Positions 17,099-25,132 of a stretch of DNA of 55,574 nucleotides are shown one piece after another. Below the pieces are notes generated by a model. It was not told where the DNA came from. It saw only the letters and a list, made by a program, of their open reading frames with translations, and did not search any database. The translations under genes and the position numbers were made by a program. Numbering within the stretch: the first letter of the stretch is position 1; every line of letters begins with the position of its first letter. Origin of the DNA: Lacticaseibacillus baoqingensis (lineage in GTDB: Bacteria; Bacillota; Bacilli; Lactobacillales; Lactobacillaceae); NCBI RefSeq assembly GCF_003946165.1, contig NZ_RHOI01000016.1, forward strand, positions 1 through 55,574. The letters run 5' to 3'.

Positions 17099-17144
17099 GA
17101 TTGTTTCCTCCAATTTTTGGGTTTATGCAGCTAAGCTGCGTGAA

Positions 17145-17651
17145 TTATGCGGCTGGTTCGTCGTCCTTGCTTTCGGCAACAGCCTTGACGGCGTATGCCA
17201 CGTTGCGAACAGGGGCTTGAAGGACAGACAACAGCATGGACAACATGCCATCGCGGTCTGGCAGCTTGGACAGTTCTAAGATCTGTTCCAAAGTTGCGAC
17301 CTTGCCTTCGATGAAGCCACCCTTGATTTCAAGTGCGTCGAACTGGTCGGCGAACTTAGCCATGATGCGAGCAGCTGCTACGGCGTCTTCGTTGGAGAAG
17401 GCGATCGCGGTAGGGCCCTTGAAGATATCATCGAGGCCTTCATAGCCCGAGATGTCTGCAGCACGACGCAGGTAGGTGTTCTTGAGAACTTCCATCTTGA
17501 CCCCGGCATCACGCAATTCCTTACGAAGAGCGGTCACCTCGTCAACGGTCAAGCCACGGTAGTTCACAACAACAGCGCTGGTTGCAGCTTCGAACTGCTT
17601 GACGATCTTGTCAACAGCCTCAGCTTTTTTTGCGATAATTGCTTCACTCAT
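17145..17651 (-). CDS. rplJ: Ribosomal protein L10
   Basis: L10 is the base of the ribosomal stalk and holds the L7/L12 dimers; free L10-L12 also represses its own operon. The 168 residues include the conserved [23 protein letters not shown] and the KNTYLRRA segment. The ATG at 17651 has GGAGGTG seven nt upstream, better than an ATG three codons earlier. An L10 leader precedes it. Confidence 0.97.
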   Translation of the reverse strand: MSEAIIAKKAEAVDKIVKQFEAATSAVVVNYRGLTVDEVTALRKELRDAGVKMEVLKNTYLRRAADISGYEGLDDIFKGPTAIAFSNEDAVAAARIMAKFADQFDALEIKGGFIEGKVATLEQILELSKLPDRDGMLSMLLSVLQAPVRNVAYAVKAVAESKDDEPAA

Positions 17652-17691
17652 TTGTTTCACCTCCTACAGTTTGGTTGAAGTTTTTAAGTAT

Positions 17692-17803
17692 AAAAAAACT
17701 CCATGTCTACCAAGACATAGAGGTATCTAACGTTCCCGATACCACCTCGGCAGGATGATTAAGGCTTGCGCCCCCTGAGTCTTAGGCAGAGTGAATTAAC
17801 ACA
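17692..17803 (-). promoter_or_regulatory. L10 leader (autoregulatory mRNA element with attenuator)
   Basis: The ~110-nt untranslated leader of rplJL ends in an intrinsic terminator (17692-17722): CTCTATGTCT pairs with AGACATGGAG and seven T follow. Upstream are sequences able to form alternative helices. This is the known arrangement by which L10-L12 binds its own leader and causes premature termination in Firmicutes. The boundaries follow from the promoter and the terminator. Confidence 0.8.
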
Positions 17804-17809
17804 AGGAGT

Positions 17810-17838
17810 ATCGTATCATCCAGGCTAAGCGCCGTCAA
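17810..17838 (-). promoter_or_regulatory. Promoter of the rplJL operon
   Basis: TTGACG (17833-17838) and TACGAT (17810-17815) on the minus strand are 17 bp apart. The -35 element overlaps the stop codon of the membrane-protein gene upstream. Confidence 0.75.
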
Positions 17839-18266
17839 CTGTTTTTTTCAACCGGCAGCGCCGTAAGCATCGTCATCACCGCCAGGGTGCCAACCATGAT
17901 ACTTGTCGTGTGCCAATCTTGCAACAGCGCATGGGTCAATGGGCCTGAAACCACGACTACCCAAACACCGCTAGCCACCGCGCGCACCCCTTGCGCAAAC
18001 GGTGATAATCGCGGCGCAACTGCTTGATCAAGCGCCAAGCGCTTGATCCTTAAGGTATAACTGCTCCATACCAACACGACAAACCCCAGCCAGCACCAAT
18101 CCGCCAGGCGCATTTTAGGCGCCGCGACCAACCGTGCCCCGACCAGTACCCATAAGCCGCTCATCACGATGATGGCCGTAAGCCCCAACCCTTCATCAGC
18201 CGCAAATTCAGCGTTTTGGTCTGGGATCTCGATGCGAAACACCAACCAATACAAGGCTCGTTTCAT
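17835..18266 (-). CDS. Unrecognised small membrane protein between rplA and rplJ
   Basis: The 143-residue protein has about four hydrophobic segments (near residues 28-48, 58-70, 90-106 and 118-136) and a short charged N-terminus (MKRALYWLVFRIEIPDQNAEFAADEG). I do not recognise the family. It lies on the same strand between the terminator after rplA and the rplJ promoter, so it is an independent unit wedged into a cluster that is contiguous in most Firmicutes. Tryptophan content is high, as in integral membrane proteins. No partner gene suggests a role. Confidence 0.65.
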   Translation of the reverse strand: MKRALYWLVFRIEIPDQNAEFAADEGLGLTAIIVMSGLWVLVGARLVAAPKMRLADWCWLGFVVLVWSSYTLRIKRLALDQAVAPRLSPFAQGVRAVASGVWVVVVSGPLTHALLQDWHTTSIMVGTLAVMTMLTALPVEKNS

Positions 18267-18333
18267 GTCTTCGCCTCCTCAGTTTGATTATCGCCAAGGC
18301 AGGCGTTTTGACCTAATTTTTTGCTCAAGCAAT

Positions 18334-18369
18334 AAAAAAACACCAGCGAGAATATCTCGCTGGTGTTTT
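18334..18369. terminator. Terminator downstream of rplA
   Basis: A 13-bp stem (ACACCAGCGAGA arm) has a tiny loop, with seven A on one flank and TTTT on the other. It ends the rplKA transcript on the minus strand. Confidence 0.88.
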
Positions 18370-18384
18370 CGCCTTAATCAAAGA

Positions 18385-19074
18385 TTAGAAGGCTTGGGTG
18401 TCGACATGCACACCAGGCCCGAAGGTCGAGGTGAGTGTCAGGCTCTTGATATATTGACCCTTGGCAGATGCTGGGCGTGCTTTGGTGATCACGTCGTTCA
18501 TCGCCTTGAAGTTTTCAACCAGCTTGCCTTCGTCAAACGAAACCTTGCCGATCGGTGCGTGCACGATACCAGCCTTGTCAGCACGGTAAGCCACTTGGCC
18601 TGCCTTGATATCGTTGACCGCTTTGGTGACATCCATGGTCACGGTGCCGGTCTTTGGGTTAGGCATTAAGCCTTTAGGCCCAAGGACCCGGCCTAAACGA
18701 CCAACTTTGGCCATCATCGGTGGCGTTGCAACCGCCACGTCAAAGTCCAACCAGCCGTCTTGGATCTTTTGAACCAAGTCGTCGCCGCCGACAAAGTCAG
18801 CGCCGGCTTCTTCAGCCTGCTTAGCCTGAGGGCCTTCAGCGAAGACGATCACGGTTTGGCTGCGGCCAGTCCCATTAGGAAGCACAACGGCCCCACGGAT
18901 CTGTTGGTCAGCTTGCTTAACGTCAATGTTTAAGTTGTAGGCAACTTCAACAGTTGCATCGAACTTGGCGAAGTCGATTTCTTTAACCAATGCTACCGCT
19001 TCTTCAGGGGTGTATGCCTTGATCGCGTCAACTTTCTTCGTCGCTTCAAGATACTTCTTTGCTTTTTTAGCCAT
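18385..19074 (-). CDS. rplA: Ribosomal protein L1
   Basis: The 229-residue protein has the L1 hallmarks: [11 protein letters not shown] at the start, [24 protein letters not shown] (about residues 47-70), and the [14 protein letters not shown] signature near residue 130. L1 binds 23S rRNA at the E-site stalk and can repress its own mRNA. It follows rplK, as usual. Confidence 0.97.
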   Translation of the reverse strand: MAKKAKKYLEATKKVDAIKAYTPEEAVALVKEIDFAKFDATVEVAYNLNIDVKQADQQIRGAVVLPNGTGRSQTVIVFAEGPQAKQAEEAGADFVGGDDLVQKIQDGWLDFDVAVATPPMMAKVGRLGRVLGPKGLMPNPKTGTVTMDVTKAVNDIKAGQVAYRADKAGIVHAPIGKVSFDEGKLVENFKAMNDVITKARPASAKGQYIKSLTLTSTFGPGVHVDTQAF

Positions 19075-19164
19075 ATTGGGAATTTTCCTCCTTGCAAATG
19101 TGGTCAGCGGGCCAATGCCCTTCCACTTGATTCACTCGGCTTTCGCCGGGGATCCGGACGACTC

Positions 19165-19590
19165 TTAGCCTTCGACTTCGAAGCCCATGGAACGAGCTGT
19201 CCCTTCAACCATGCGCATAGCAGCTTCTACGTCTGCAGCGTTAAGGTCTTGCATCTTCGTTTCGGCGATTTGACGAACTTGATCCTTGGTCACTTTAGCA
19301 ACCTTCTTGGTGTTTGGTTCGCCAGAACCGTGTTCAACGCCAGCGGCTTTCTTAAGCAAGACAGCTGCCGGTGGGGTCTTGGTAACGAAGTCGAAGGAAC
19401 GATCTTCGTACACGGTGATCACAACAGGGATGATCATGCCGGCTTGATCAGCCGTGCGTGCATTGAAATCCTTGGTGAAGCCCATGATGTTGATCCCGGC
19501 CTGCCCTAAAGCAGGACCTACCGGAGGAGCTGGAGTTGCCTTCCCCGCAGGGATCTGGAGTTTAACGATGTTTGCTACTTTTTTAGCCAC
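19165..19590 (-). CDS. rplK: Ribosomal protein L11
   Basis: L11 lines the GTPase centre of the 50S subunit and takes part in RelA activation. A start at the GTG at 19590 gives the normal 141 residues beginning [20 protein letters not shown], with AAGGAGG upstream; the open frame extends 21 unrelated codons further. The signature [19 protein letters not shown] is present. It lies upstream of rplA. Confidence 0.96.
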   Translation of the reverse strand: MAKKVANIVKLQIPAGKATPAPPVGPALGQAGINIMGFTKDFNARTADQAGMIIPVVITVYEDRSFDFVTKTPPAAVLLKKAAGVEHGSGEPNTKKVAKVTKDQVRQIAETKMQDLNAADVEAAMRMVEGTARSMGFEVEG

Positions 19591-19777
19591 GAAACATAAC
19601 CTCCTTAAGTCCGTGATGTGGTGATGATGGCCAAGCTTATTTTGGCCTCCCACGCGTATGTCAAAACATACTTGTCTAAGTTAGCATGAATCCTATTGCA
19701 TTGCAAGCACAACCGGGGGCACAAACCGCCGCAAGGTCAAGCGATCCGCCTGATTGCTTGACGCTTGCAACAGGCAA

Positions 19778-20326
19778 TTACGCCTTATCGACTTGTTCGT
19801 AGTCGAGTTCAGCGGCGGTTTCACGGTCGAACATGGTGATCGTCACACGCAGTTTTTGCTTTTCTTTATCATTGGCTGTTACTTTGCCTTCCATGCCGGC
19901 AAAAGCACCGTCAATGATCGTGACCGTTTCGCCAAGATCAAAGTCAACATTAGCAGTCTTGCGGGCGCTCATCCCCAATGAATGTAAGATCGAAGACACT
20001 TCTTCCGGCAACAGCGGTGCCGGCTTTGATCCGGCCCCGTGAGAACCGACAAACCCAGTAACGCCAGGGGTATTACGGACCACGAACCATGATTCATCGG
20101 TCATGACCATTTCCACCAGCACATAACCTGGGAAGGTCTTTTCCATCACTTGTTTGGCCTTACCATTTTTGGTTTGGGTCTCTTCTTCTTCAGGGACGAT
20201 CACCCGAAAAATGAAGTCATCCATCCCCATTGAGCTGGCACGAGATTCAAGGTTGGTTTTGACCTTGTTTTCGTAGCCTGAATAGGTATGTAAGACATAC
20301 CACTGCTTTTCTGCTAATTCTACCAT
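19778..20326 (-). CDS. nusG: Transcription elongation/antitermination factor NusG
   Basis: The 182-residue protein has the NGN domain (KQWYVLHTYSGYENKVKTNLE, then FPGYVLVEMVMTDESWFVVRNTPGVTGFVG) that contacts RNA polymerase, and a C-terminal KOW domain (LGETVTIIDGAFAGMEGKV, from about residue 127). It lies between secE and rplK in the conserved order. Confidence 0.97.
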   Translation of the reverse strand: MVELAEKQWYVLHTYSGYENKVKTNLESRASSMGMDDFIFRVIVPEEEETQTKNGKAKQVMEKTFPGYVLVEMVMTDESWFVVRNTPGVTGFVGSHGAGSKPAPLLPEEVSSILHSLGMSARKTANVDFDLGETVTIIDGAFAGMEGKVTANDKEKQKLRVTITMFDRETAAELDYEQVDKA

Positions 20327-20352
20327 GATGATCTCCTTTATAATGTCAAAAT

Positions 20353-20384
20353 AAAAAAACCGTCCATTACCGGCACGGTTTTTT
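20353..20384 (-). terminator. Terminator between secE and nusG
   Basis: On the minus strand AAAAAACCGT pairs with ACGGTTTTTT around a 12-nt loop, so nusG may be partly uncoupled from rpmG-secE. Confidence 0.75.
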
Positions 20385-20412
20385 CGCTAGTGCAAGTATA
20401 CCAAAGATAACT

Positions 20413-20583
20413 TTAGAATACAAATGCATTCAAGATCGCCAAGATCACCCAGTCTAACAGCGCGAAGTAAATCGCAAATAACAGGGAGGTCAAGATGACC
20501 GTCGAGGTGTCGCGCCGTGTTTCAGCAGCGGTCGGCCAGGTCACAAGCTTCATTTCTTTAATCACACTTTTAATGAACTTCAT
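20413..20583 (-). CDS. secE: Preprotein translocase subunit SecE
   Basis: This 56-residue single-span SecE of Gram-positive type has an amphipathic N-terminal helix with VIKEMKLVTWPTAAETRRDT, the conserved WP motif, and a C-terminal transmembrane helix. It clamps SecY. The ATG at 20583 has GGGAGG upstream. It lies between rpmG and nusG. Confidence 0.95.
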   Translation of the reverse strand: MKFIKSVIKEMKLVTWPTAAETRRDTSTVILTSLLFAIYFALLDWVILAILNAFVF

Positions 20584-20617
20584 CAGGGTTCCTCCCTTCA
20601 ACTAGTTTTTCAAGACA

Positions 20618-20767
20618 TTATTTCGTTTCACGATGTTCGGTTTTCTTCCCACAATACTTGCAGTACTTATTCAAGACCAGGCGTTCGGTACGCCGGGGAT
20701 TTTCTGGGACGAAGTAATTCCGCCGCCCGCAAACAGTGCAGGCCATTGCGACTTTTTTAACAGACAT
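20618..20767 (-). CDS. rpmG: Ribosomal protein L33
   Basis: A 49-codon frame on the minus strand begins [14 protein letters not shown] and ends [13 protein letters not shown]. It has the two CxxC pairs of the zinc-binding L33 form (CTVC and CKYC) and the conserved [24 protein letters not shown]-like ribosome binding site lies upstream. In Bacillus it follows sigH directly; here an 8-kb electron-transfer locus lies between them. Confidence 0.96.
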   Translation of the reverse strand: MSVKKVAMACTVCGRRNYFVPENPRRTERLVLNKYCKYCGKKTEHRETK

Positions 20768-20795
20768 GATCATCCTCCAGTCGCTTCTTAATGTA

Positions 20796-21752
20796 TCAGA
20801 AATTCATGACCCCCGCAAGCAAGATCAAAACCACCTCTGCTAACGAAACTGCCAACAAGCTTTTGATCGCCAAGTTGAAGGTCTCGGTTTTACTTTGCTT
20901 AGCCAAAAACCCGCGGGTATTCTTGGCGACTAGCGGCCACAAGCCCAACGTCGCCAACAACGGCCAAGGCAAAGCCTGCAAGCCGACCGCCAATACGATC
21001 AAGGCAAACGCGCTGCGCGCAAGCCATGGATAAAGCCGCAACGCGCGCGGCTTGCCTAAATAATAAGGCAGCGTGTAGCGTTGATTGCGCTGATCTTGAG
21101 CCAAGTCACAGATATTATCGGCAAACATCACGGTACCGTCTAAGATCACGATCGGCAAAGCGACTAAAAACAGCTGCAAGCACGTCGCCATATCGATGCT
21201 GAAGCGAAAATATTGCCAATCCAGCGCTAACAACACCGGTTGCGGGGTGTGATTGACAAACACTGCGATGAAGATCGTGCCAAAGCCTTCACACAATCCG
21301 GCCAACAATTCACCGCTCGGCAAGCGCGACAAGGGCACCGGCCCAAACGTATAAAAAATCGCCACAAACACGGCTGCGCCGCCGATCAGCAATAAACTTA
21401 AGTTCGTGCGCCACACCAAAAACAAGCCCATCACACAAGCTAAGCTCAAAAATCCCAGCATCAACAGCAAGATGCGCACTGGATCTAATTGCTCCCGGCC
21501 GATGATGTTTTGCGTTTGGCGATAGGTTTCATCTGTCGCCTTATAAAAATCCTGCACATTATTGAACCCGGTCACAAACAACGCAATGCTCATTTGGCCT
21601 ACAAAATATACGCCGGTATTCAGCCAATCCAGCTGCCCCCACTGCATCCACGCATAACTCACGCCAAACAAAAAAGGCAACAAGCTCGCTGCTTTGGCAG
21701 GCAAGCGGATCAGCTCTAAAAATAACGGCCAAGTCAACGGGCGATACGTCAC
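20796..21752 (-). CDS. UbiA-family prenyltransferase, second copy
   Basis: The 318-residue integral membrane protein has both Asp-rich motifs of UbiA/MenA enzymes: [14 protein letters not shown] (about residues 58-71) and [18 protein letters not shown] (about residues 204-221), with eight or nine hydrophobic segments. I chose the GTG at 21752 because it overlaps the stop of the upstream paralogue (GTGA); the longer open frame is out-of-frame gene sequence. The family transfers a polyprenyl chain to 1,4-dihydroxy-2-naphthoate or a related acceptor. It is clearly paralogous to the upstream gene (IFYTFGPxPLSR and IGRxQL shared). Which substrate each uses cannot be told. Confidence 0.85.
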   Translation of the reverse strand: MTYRPLTWPLFLELIRLPAKAASLLPFLFGVSYAWMQWGQLDWLNTGVYFVGQMSIALFVTGFNNVQDFYKATDETYRQTQNIIGREQLDPVRILLLMLGFLSLACVMGLFLVWRTNLSLLLIGGAAVFVAIFYTFGPVPLSRLPSGELLAGLCEGFGTIFIAVFVNHTPQPVLLALDWQYFRFSIDMATCLQLFLVALPIVILDGTVMFADNICDLAQDQRNQRYTLPYYLGKPRALRLYPWLARSAFALIVLAVGLQALPWPLLATLGLWPLVAKNTRGFLAKQSKTETFNLAIKSLLAVSLAEVVLILLAGVMNF

Positions 21753-22696
21753 CAAACCTGCCACCCCCAATCCAATGCCAAGCCCAAGATCAAGCCGCCA
21801 TTTGCGGCCACTAGCGTTTTGATCGCAGTATGAAAGGTCAAGCGCTTGTCTTGACGGCGGACAAACCGGCGGGTATTGGCGATCACCCAAGGCAAGCTGC
21901 CAAAAGCCGCTAACACTGGCCAGCCTAACAAGCCAAAGCCCACCGCCAACAGCAACGCGGCATACCCGACATAAGCCAGCCCTTGATACAGCCACAGCGA
22001 CCACCGGCGGCCGAGATACATCGGTAAGGTGTGGCGGTGATTGGCGAGATCTTCTGCCAAGTCGGACAAGTTATTGGCCAACATCACATTCGCAATGGTC
22101 GCCATTGGGGTCACGCACACCAACCCTAAGGTAAGTAAAGCGTTCCAATTGCCCGCGATCACCAACTCCGGCCAAGCCCAACGCGCCTGGATGAGCGCTC
22201 CGTTTGACACATTCACAAACGCTGCGATCACTGGGATTCCCAAGCCCATGACCACCCCGGAAAACACTTCGCCTAATGGAAAGCGAGATAAAGGTAAGGG
22301 CCCAAAAGTGTAAAAGATCCCCACCACAAAACACGCCCCGCCCAGCACCAGCAACAGCCATTGTGTCCGCCAAACCAGCACTAAGCCTAATAAGCTTGCC
22401 ACCGTCAACATGCTCACGATCAGCCGCCTCACTGTCGCGGGTGCCAGCTGCATTCGCCCGATCACATTGGTTTGATCACGATAAGTCGGGCTTTGGGCTT
22501 TTTGGTAATCCATCAAGTTGTTGATCGCCGTGGTGGTCATATCAAACAACAACATCGCGACGAAAAAGAGCCCGGTGTTAAGCGCATTAAGTTGGTCAAA
22601 GTAGGCCGCGGCAAATAATACCCCGACGGCACATGGTAAAATGCTGGCCAATTTGGTCCGCGCTTCGACCAGCTCTAAAAACGCCGCCAATGTCAT
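21749..22696 (-). CDS. dmkA: UbiA-family prenyltransferase (DmkA/MenA-like)
   Basis: The 315-residue membrane enzyme probably joins a polyprenyl chain to 1,4-dihydroxy-2-naphthoate to make demethylmenaquinone. The Mg-binding motifs are NNLMDYQKAQSPTYRD (about residues 59-74) and NNLSDLAEDLANHRHTLP (about residues 205-222). The ATG overlaps the fmnB stop (ATGA), and the second prenyltransferase overlaps its end, so fmnB and both prenyltransferases are coupled. In Listeria dmkA belongs to the EET locus. No genes for making dihydroxynaphthoate are in the window, so the acceptor may come from elsewhere or from outside. Confidence 0.88.
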   Translation of the reverse strand: MTLAAFLELVEARTKLASILPCAVGVLFAAAYFDQLNALNTGLFFVAMLLFDMTTTAINNLMDYQKAQSPTYRDQTNVIGRMQLAPATVRRLIVSMLTVASLLGLVLVWRTQWLLLVLGGACFVVGIFYTFGPLPLSRFPLGEVFSGVVMGLGIPVIAAFVNVSNGALIQARWAWPELVIAGNWNALLTLGLVCVTPMATIANVMLANNLSDLAEDLANHRHTLPMYLGRRWSLWLYQGLAYVGYAALLLAVGFGLLGWPVLAAFGSLPWVIANTRRFVRRQDKRLTFHTAIKTLVAANGGLILGLALDWGWQVW

Positions 22697-23772
22697 TTCA
22701 ACGTCGCCAGCGTATAGCCGGAATCCTTGAACAATTTGAAGTCTTTCTTCAAACCGCTGGAAACATAAACCTTCTTATCTTTAGTGATAAAGATCGCATC
22801 CGCATAATGCGTCTTTTCAATGAAAGTCATGCCGCCTGCCAAGCCTTTGTCAAAGGTGGCTGTCGACAACGCATCCCCATCGACACTCTTTTTGGTCACG
22901 ATCGACACTCCCATCAGGTTATTTTCGTAAGGATAACCGCTTTTTGGATCCATCAAATGTGAATAAGTATGGCCATTAACGACCAGCTTACGTTCATAGA
23001 TCCCACTGGTCACCACCGTCTTGTTGCTAGCCGGCACGGTGCCGATCGCCGTTCCGCGTGCTTTTTTGGGGTCTTGGATGCCCACGGTCCAATCGGCATT
23101 TTTTTGCTTTGGGCTGTGTCCTAAGACATAAATATTGCCGCCTAGATCAACGATCGCCGTGGTGACGCCATTGCGCTTTAACACTTTGACCACTTCATCG
23201 GTAATGAACCCCTTGGCGATCCCGCCTAGATCCAACGCCATGCCGGGCCGTTTCAAATACACGGTTTGCTTGGCGTCATTCAAGGTGACATCTCGATAAT
23301 TGACCAATGGCAGCCGCGCGCTGATCTCCGCTTGACTAGGTTTGCGCGCATCAGGAAACCCAATATGCCACAAGCTGGTGATCGGCCCGATCGCCAAGTC
23401 AAACGCCCCTTGTGAGCGGTCACTATAGGCTTTGGCATATTTGATCAGGCGATACACAGCAGGCGTGACTTTGACGGCTTTTTTGCCGGCTTGCGCATTG
23501 ACGGCGTCAACTTCTGACCCTTTTTCATTGACGGTCACTTCATTGGCCAGCTGCTTCACCCGGTCAAACGAGCGGTCTAAGGCCGCTTTTTTGCCTTTGT
23601 CATAGACGCGGATCGTCACGACGGTCCCCATTAAAAACTGCGTATCTTCATACGGCTCTTTGACGGTCACAGGTGTTTTCGTTGTTTTGGTGGCGGTACT
23701 TGTTTGACCGCATGCACTGAGGGGTGTGATCGCCAATAGTAACGCGATCACCCCGAGCATTAACTTTTTCAT
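22693..23772 (-). CDS. fmnB: FAD:protein FMN transferase, lipoprotein (ApbE/FmnB)
   Basis: It attaches FMN covalently to Thr in target proteins outside the membrane. The protein (359 residues from the chosen start) has a lipoprotein signal (MKKLMLGVIALLLA... LSAC), the N-terminal FLMGTVVTIRVYD, the DLGGIAKGF motif and the C-terminal metal- and flavin-binding regions (VDGDALSTA). The ATG at 23772 has GGAAGG upstream; the open frame extends 19 codons more. The target is encoded next door: PplA carries two flavinylation motifs. Confidence 0.92.
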   Translation of the reverse strand: MKKLMLGVIALLLAITPLSACGQTSTATKTTKTPVTVKEPYEDTQFLMGTVVTIRVYDKGKKAALDRSFDRVKQLANEVTVNEKGSEVDAVNAQAGKKAVKVTPAVYRLIKYAKAYSDRSQGAFDLAIGPITSLWHIGFPDARKPSQAEISARLPLVNYRDVTLNDAKQTVYLKRPGMALDLGGIAKGFITDEVVKVLKRNGVTTAIVDLGGNIYVLGHSPKQKNADWTVGIQDPKKARGTAIGTVPASNKTVVTSGIYERKLVVNGHTYSHLMDPKSGYPYENNLMGVSIVTKKSVDGDALSTATFDKGLAGGMTFIEKTHYADAIFITKDKKVYVSSGLKKDFKLFKDSGYTLATLK

Positions 23773-23852
23773 CCTAAGATTTCCTTCCACCAGTTGATAT
23801 CTTGAAGTATACCGGCTTCTGGCTTGCAAGCCAACTCACAAGCCGCCAGCCA

Positions 23853-23900
23853 TAAAAAACGGCCGGCACCATGACCCAATTGTGAGCCATTGGTACCGGT
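23853..23900 (-). terminator. Intrinsic terminator between pplA and fmnB
   Basis: CCGGTACCAATG pairs imperfectly with CATGGTGCCGG on the minus strand, followed by CCGTTTTTT. Partial read-through would make pplA, the abundant electron carrier, more strongly expressed than the enzymes downstream. Confidence 0.75.
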
Positions 23901-23915
23901 CGAAGGCATTTTGCC

Positions 23916-24836
23916 TTATTCAGCGTAAACGATGTTATCCACGTTGATCTGGGCGGTGTTGCCGGCTTGCGCAGCATTGATCAGCTGTTCAGCATAGCTG
24001 ACAAATGCATGGGAACTCTCGGTGGCGCCAGAAACCACGTCGACTTCTGCTGGGCTTTGTTTCTTGACTAAGGCATCATTCAGCGCCTTGGTATATTCCA
24101 CTGGGCCCACTTTGTTGACTTTCTTCATTTGCTTTTCATAAGCCGTATCTTGGGTCTTGGACTTGCCGTTTTTATCGACATTGTCGTATTTAGACTCGGT
24201 GATCTTCCCGTTTTTGACCACGATCGAAAAGACCACGCGATAGCCGTGGGAGTAATTCTTTTCTGCCAGCGAGTAGGTGCCGTCTTTAAGTTTGTCGGTA
24301 TTGTGGATCTGGATGGTGGCCGTGTTGCCGGCTTGGGCAGCTTGTACCAGTTGTTGTGCATAGTTCTTGAAGGTCAAAGACGACTCAGTGGCACCAGAAA
24401 CGACATCGATCGCATTGGTGTTAGCGCCGTTTTTCTTGAAGGACTGATTCAATTCAGGGATGTATTCCTTAGGACCGGTCTTGGCAACTTTCTTCATTTG
24501 CTTTTCGTAAGCGGCATCTGTGGTCTTCGATTTGCCATCTTTATTGACGTAATCATAAGTGGTATCTGCGACCTTGCCATTTTTAACGGTCATGCCCATT
24601 TGGACTTTGTAGCCGTGTGAATAGCCCAGCTCTTCCAGCTTGTAGGTGCCATCTTTTAACGCTGCGCCAGCGGTTTGCTTTGCTGGTGCGCTGCTGGATG
24701 ATTTTTTAGCGACTTTGGAGCTGGTCGCTTTGCTGCTGGATGAATCTTTACTGCTTGAATTGCTCCCGCAAGCCGCTAATGTCAATGCCGATAATGCAAT
24801 GATCGAAACGCCTGTCAGTGTCTTCGCAATTTTCAT
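23916..24836 (-). CDS. pplA: Flavinylated extracellular lipoprotein with two FMN-binding domains
   Basis: The 306-residue protein has a lipobox signal (ALTLAAC, Cys at about residue 23), a Ser/Lys-rich spacer, and two repeated FMN-binding domains. Each starts with LKDGTY and ends in the flavinylation motif DVVSGATESS, whose Thr receives FMN from ApbE-type enzymes. This is the PplA of the EET system, the surface carrier that passes electrons to iron or other acceptors. The domains share KxGPxEYxxxLN and VNKDGKSKT-like blocks, indicating internal duplication. It is transcribed away from ndh2. Confidence 0.93.
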   Translation of the reverse strand: MKIAKTLTGVSIIALSALTLAACGSNSSSKDSSSSKATSSKVAKKSSSSAPAKQTAGAALKDGTYKLEELGYSHGYKVQMGMTVKNGKVADTTYDYVNKDGKSKTTDAAYEKQMKKVAKTGPKEYIPELNQSFKKNGANTNAIDVVSGATESSLTFKNYAQQLVQAAQAGNTATIQIHNTDKLKDGTYSLAEKNYSHGYRVVFSIVVKNGKITESKYDNVDKNGKSKTQDTAYEKQMKKVNKVGPVEYTKALNDALVKKQSPAEVDVVSGATESSHAFVSYAEQLINAAQAGNTAQINVDNIVYAE

Positions 24837-24869
24837 ATGTCAGTACCCCTTTTTGAATCAGTGCCTAAA

Positions 24870-24929
24870 TTTGTGTTATATTTCACACAAACCAAGTGTA
24901 CTCAGGATTTGTGCAAAAATCAACACAAA
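24870..24929. promoter_or_regulatory. Two similar dyads upstream of pplA
   Basis: TTTGTGT-N8-ACACAAA at 24870-24891 and TTTGTGC-N8-ACACAAA at 24908-24929 have the same 7-8-7 layout with centres 38 bp apart. They lie in the 296-bp gap between the divergent halves of the EET locus and overlap a possible pplA promoter (TTGATT-N17-TACACT on the minus strand). They resemble CRP/FNR- or Rex-type operators loosely; the regulator is unknown. Confidence 0.55.
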
Positions 24930-25048
24930 GCCGGGAAAATCCCGCGTTTCGGCGCTGATAATGCCTAGACCAATTCCGGGAAAAAGCAGGGGTTCAACGC
25001 CTGTCACGCCTTGCATTTGCTAACCATTCAACGAGTCGTGTGAAATGA

Positions 25049-25078
25049 TGGACAAACTGATTGTCCAAAAGGTATAAT
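25049..25078 (+). promoter_or_regulatory. Promoter of ndh2 with an overlapping dyad
   Basis: TGGACA (25049-25054) and TATAAT (25073-25078) are 18 bp apart. The perfect dyad TGGACAA-N5-TTGTCCA (25049-25067) covers the -35 element and much of the spacer, a good position for a repressor. Confidence 0.6.
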
Positions 25079-25132
25079 GAACCTTGTACGCAGCCATTAT
25101 TTGATCAGAATTCACAGAGGAGTGTTATTGTC

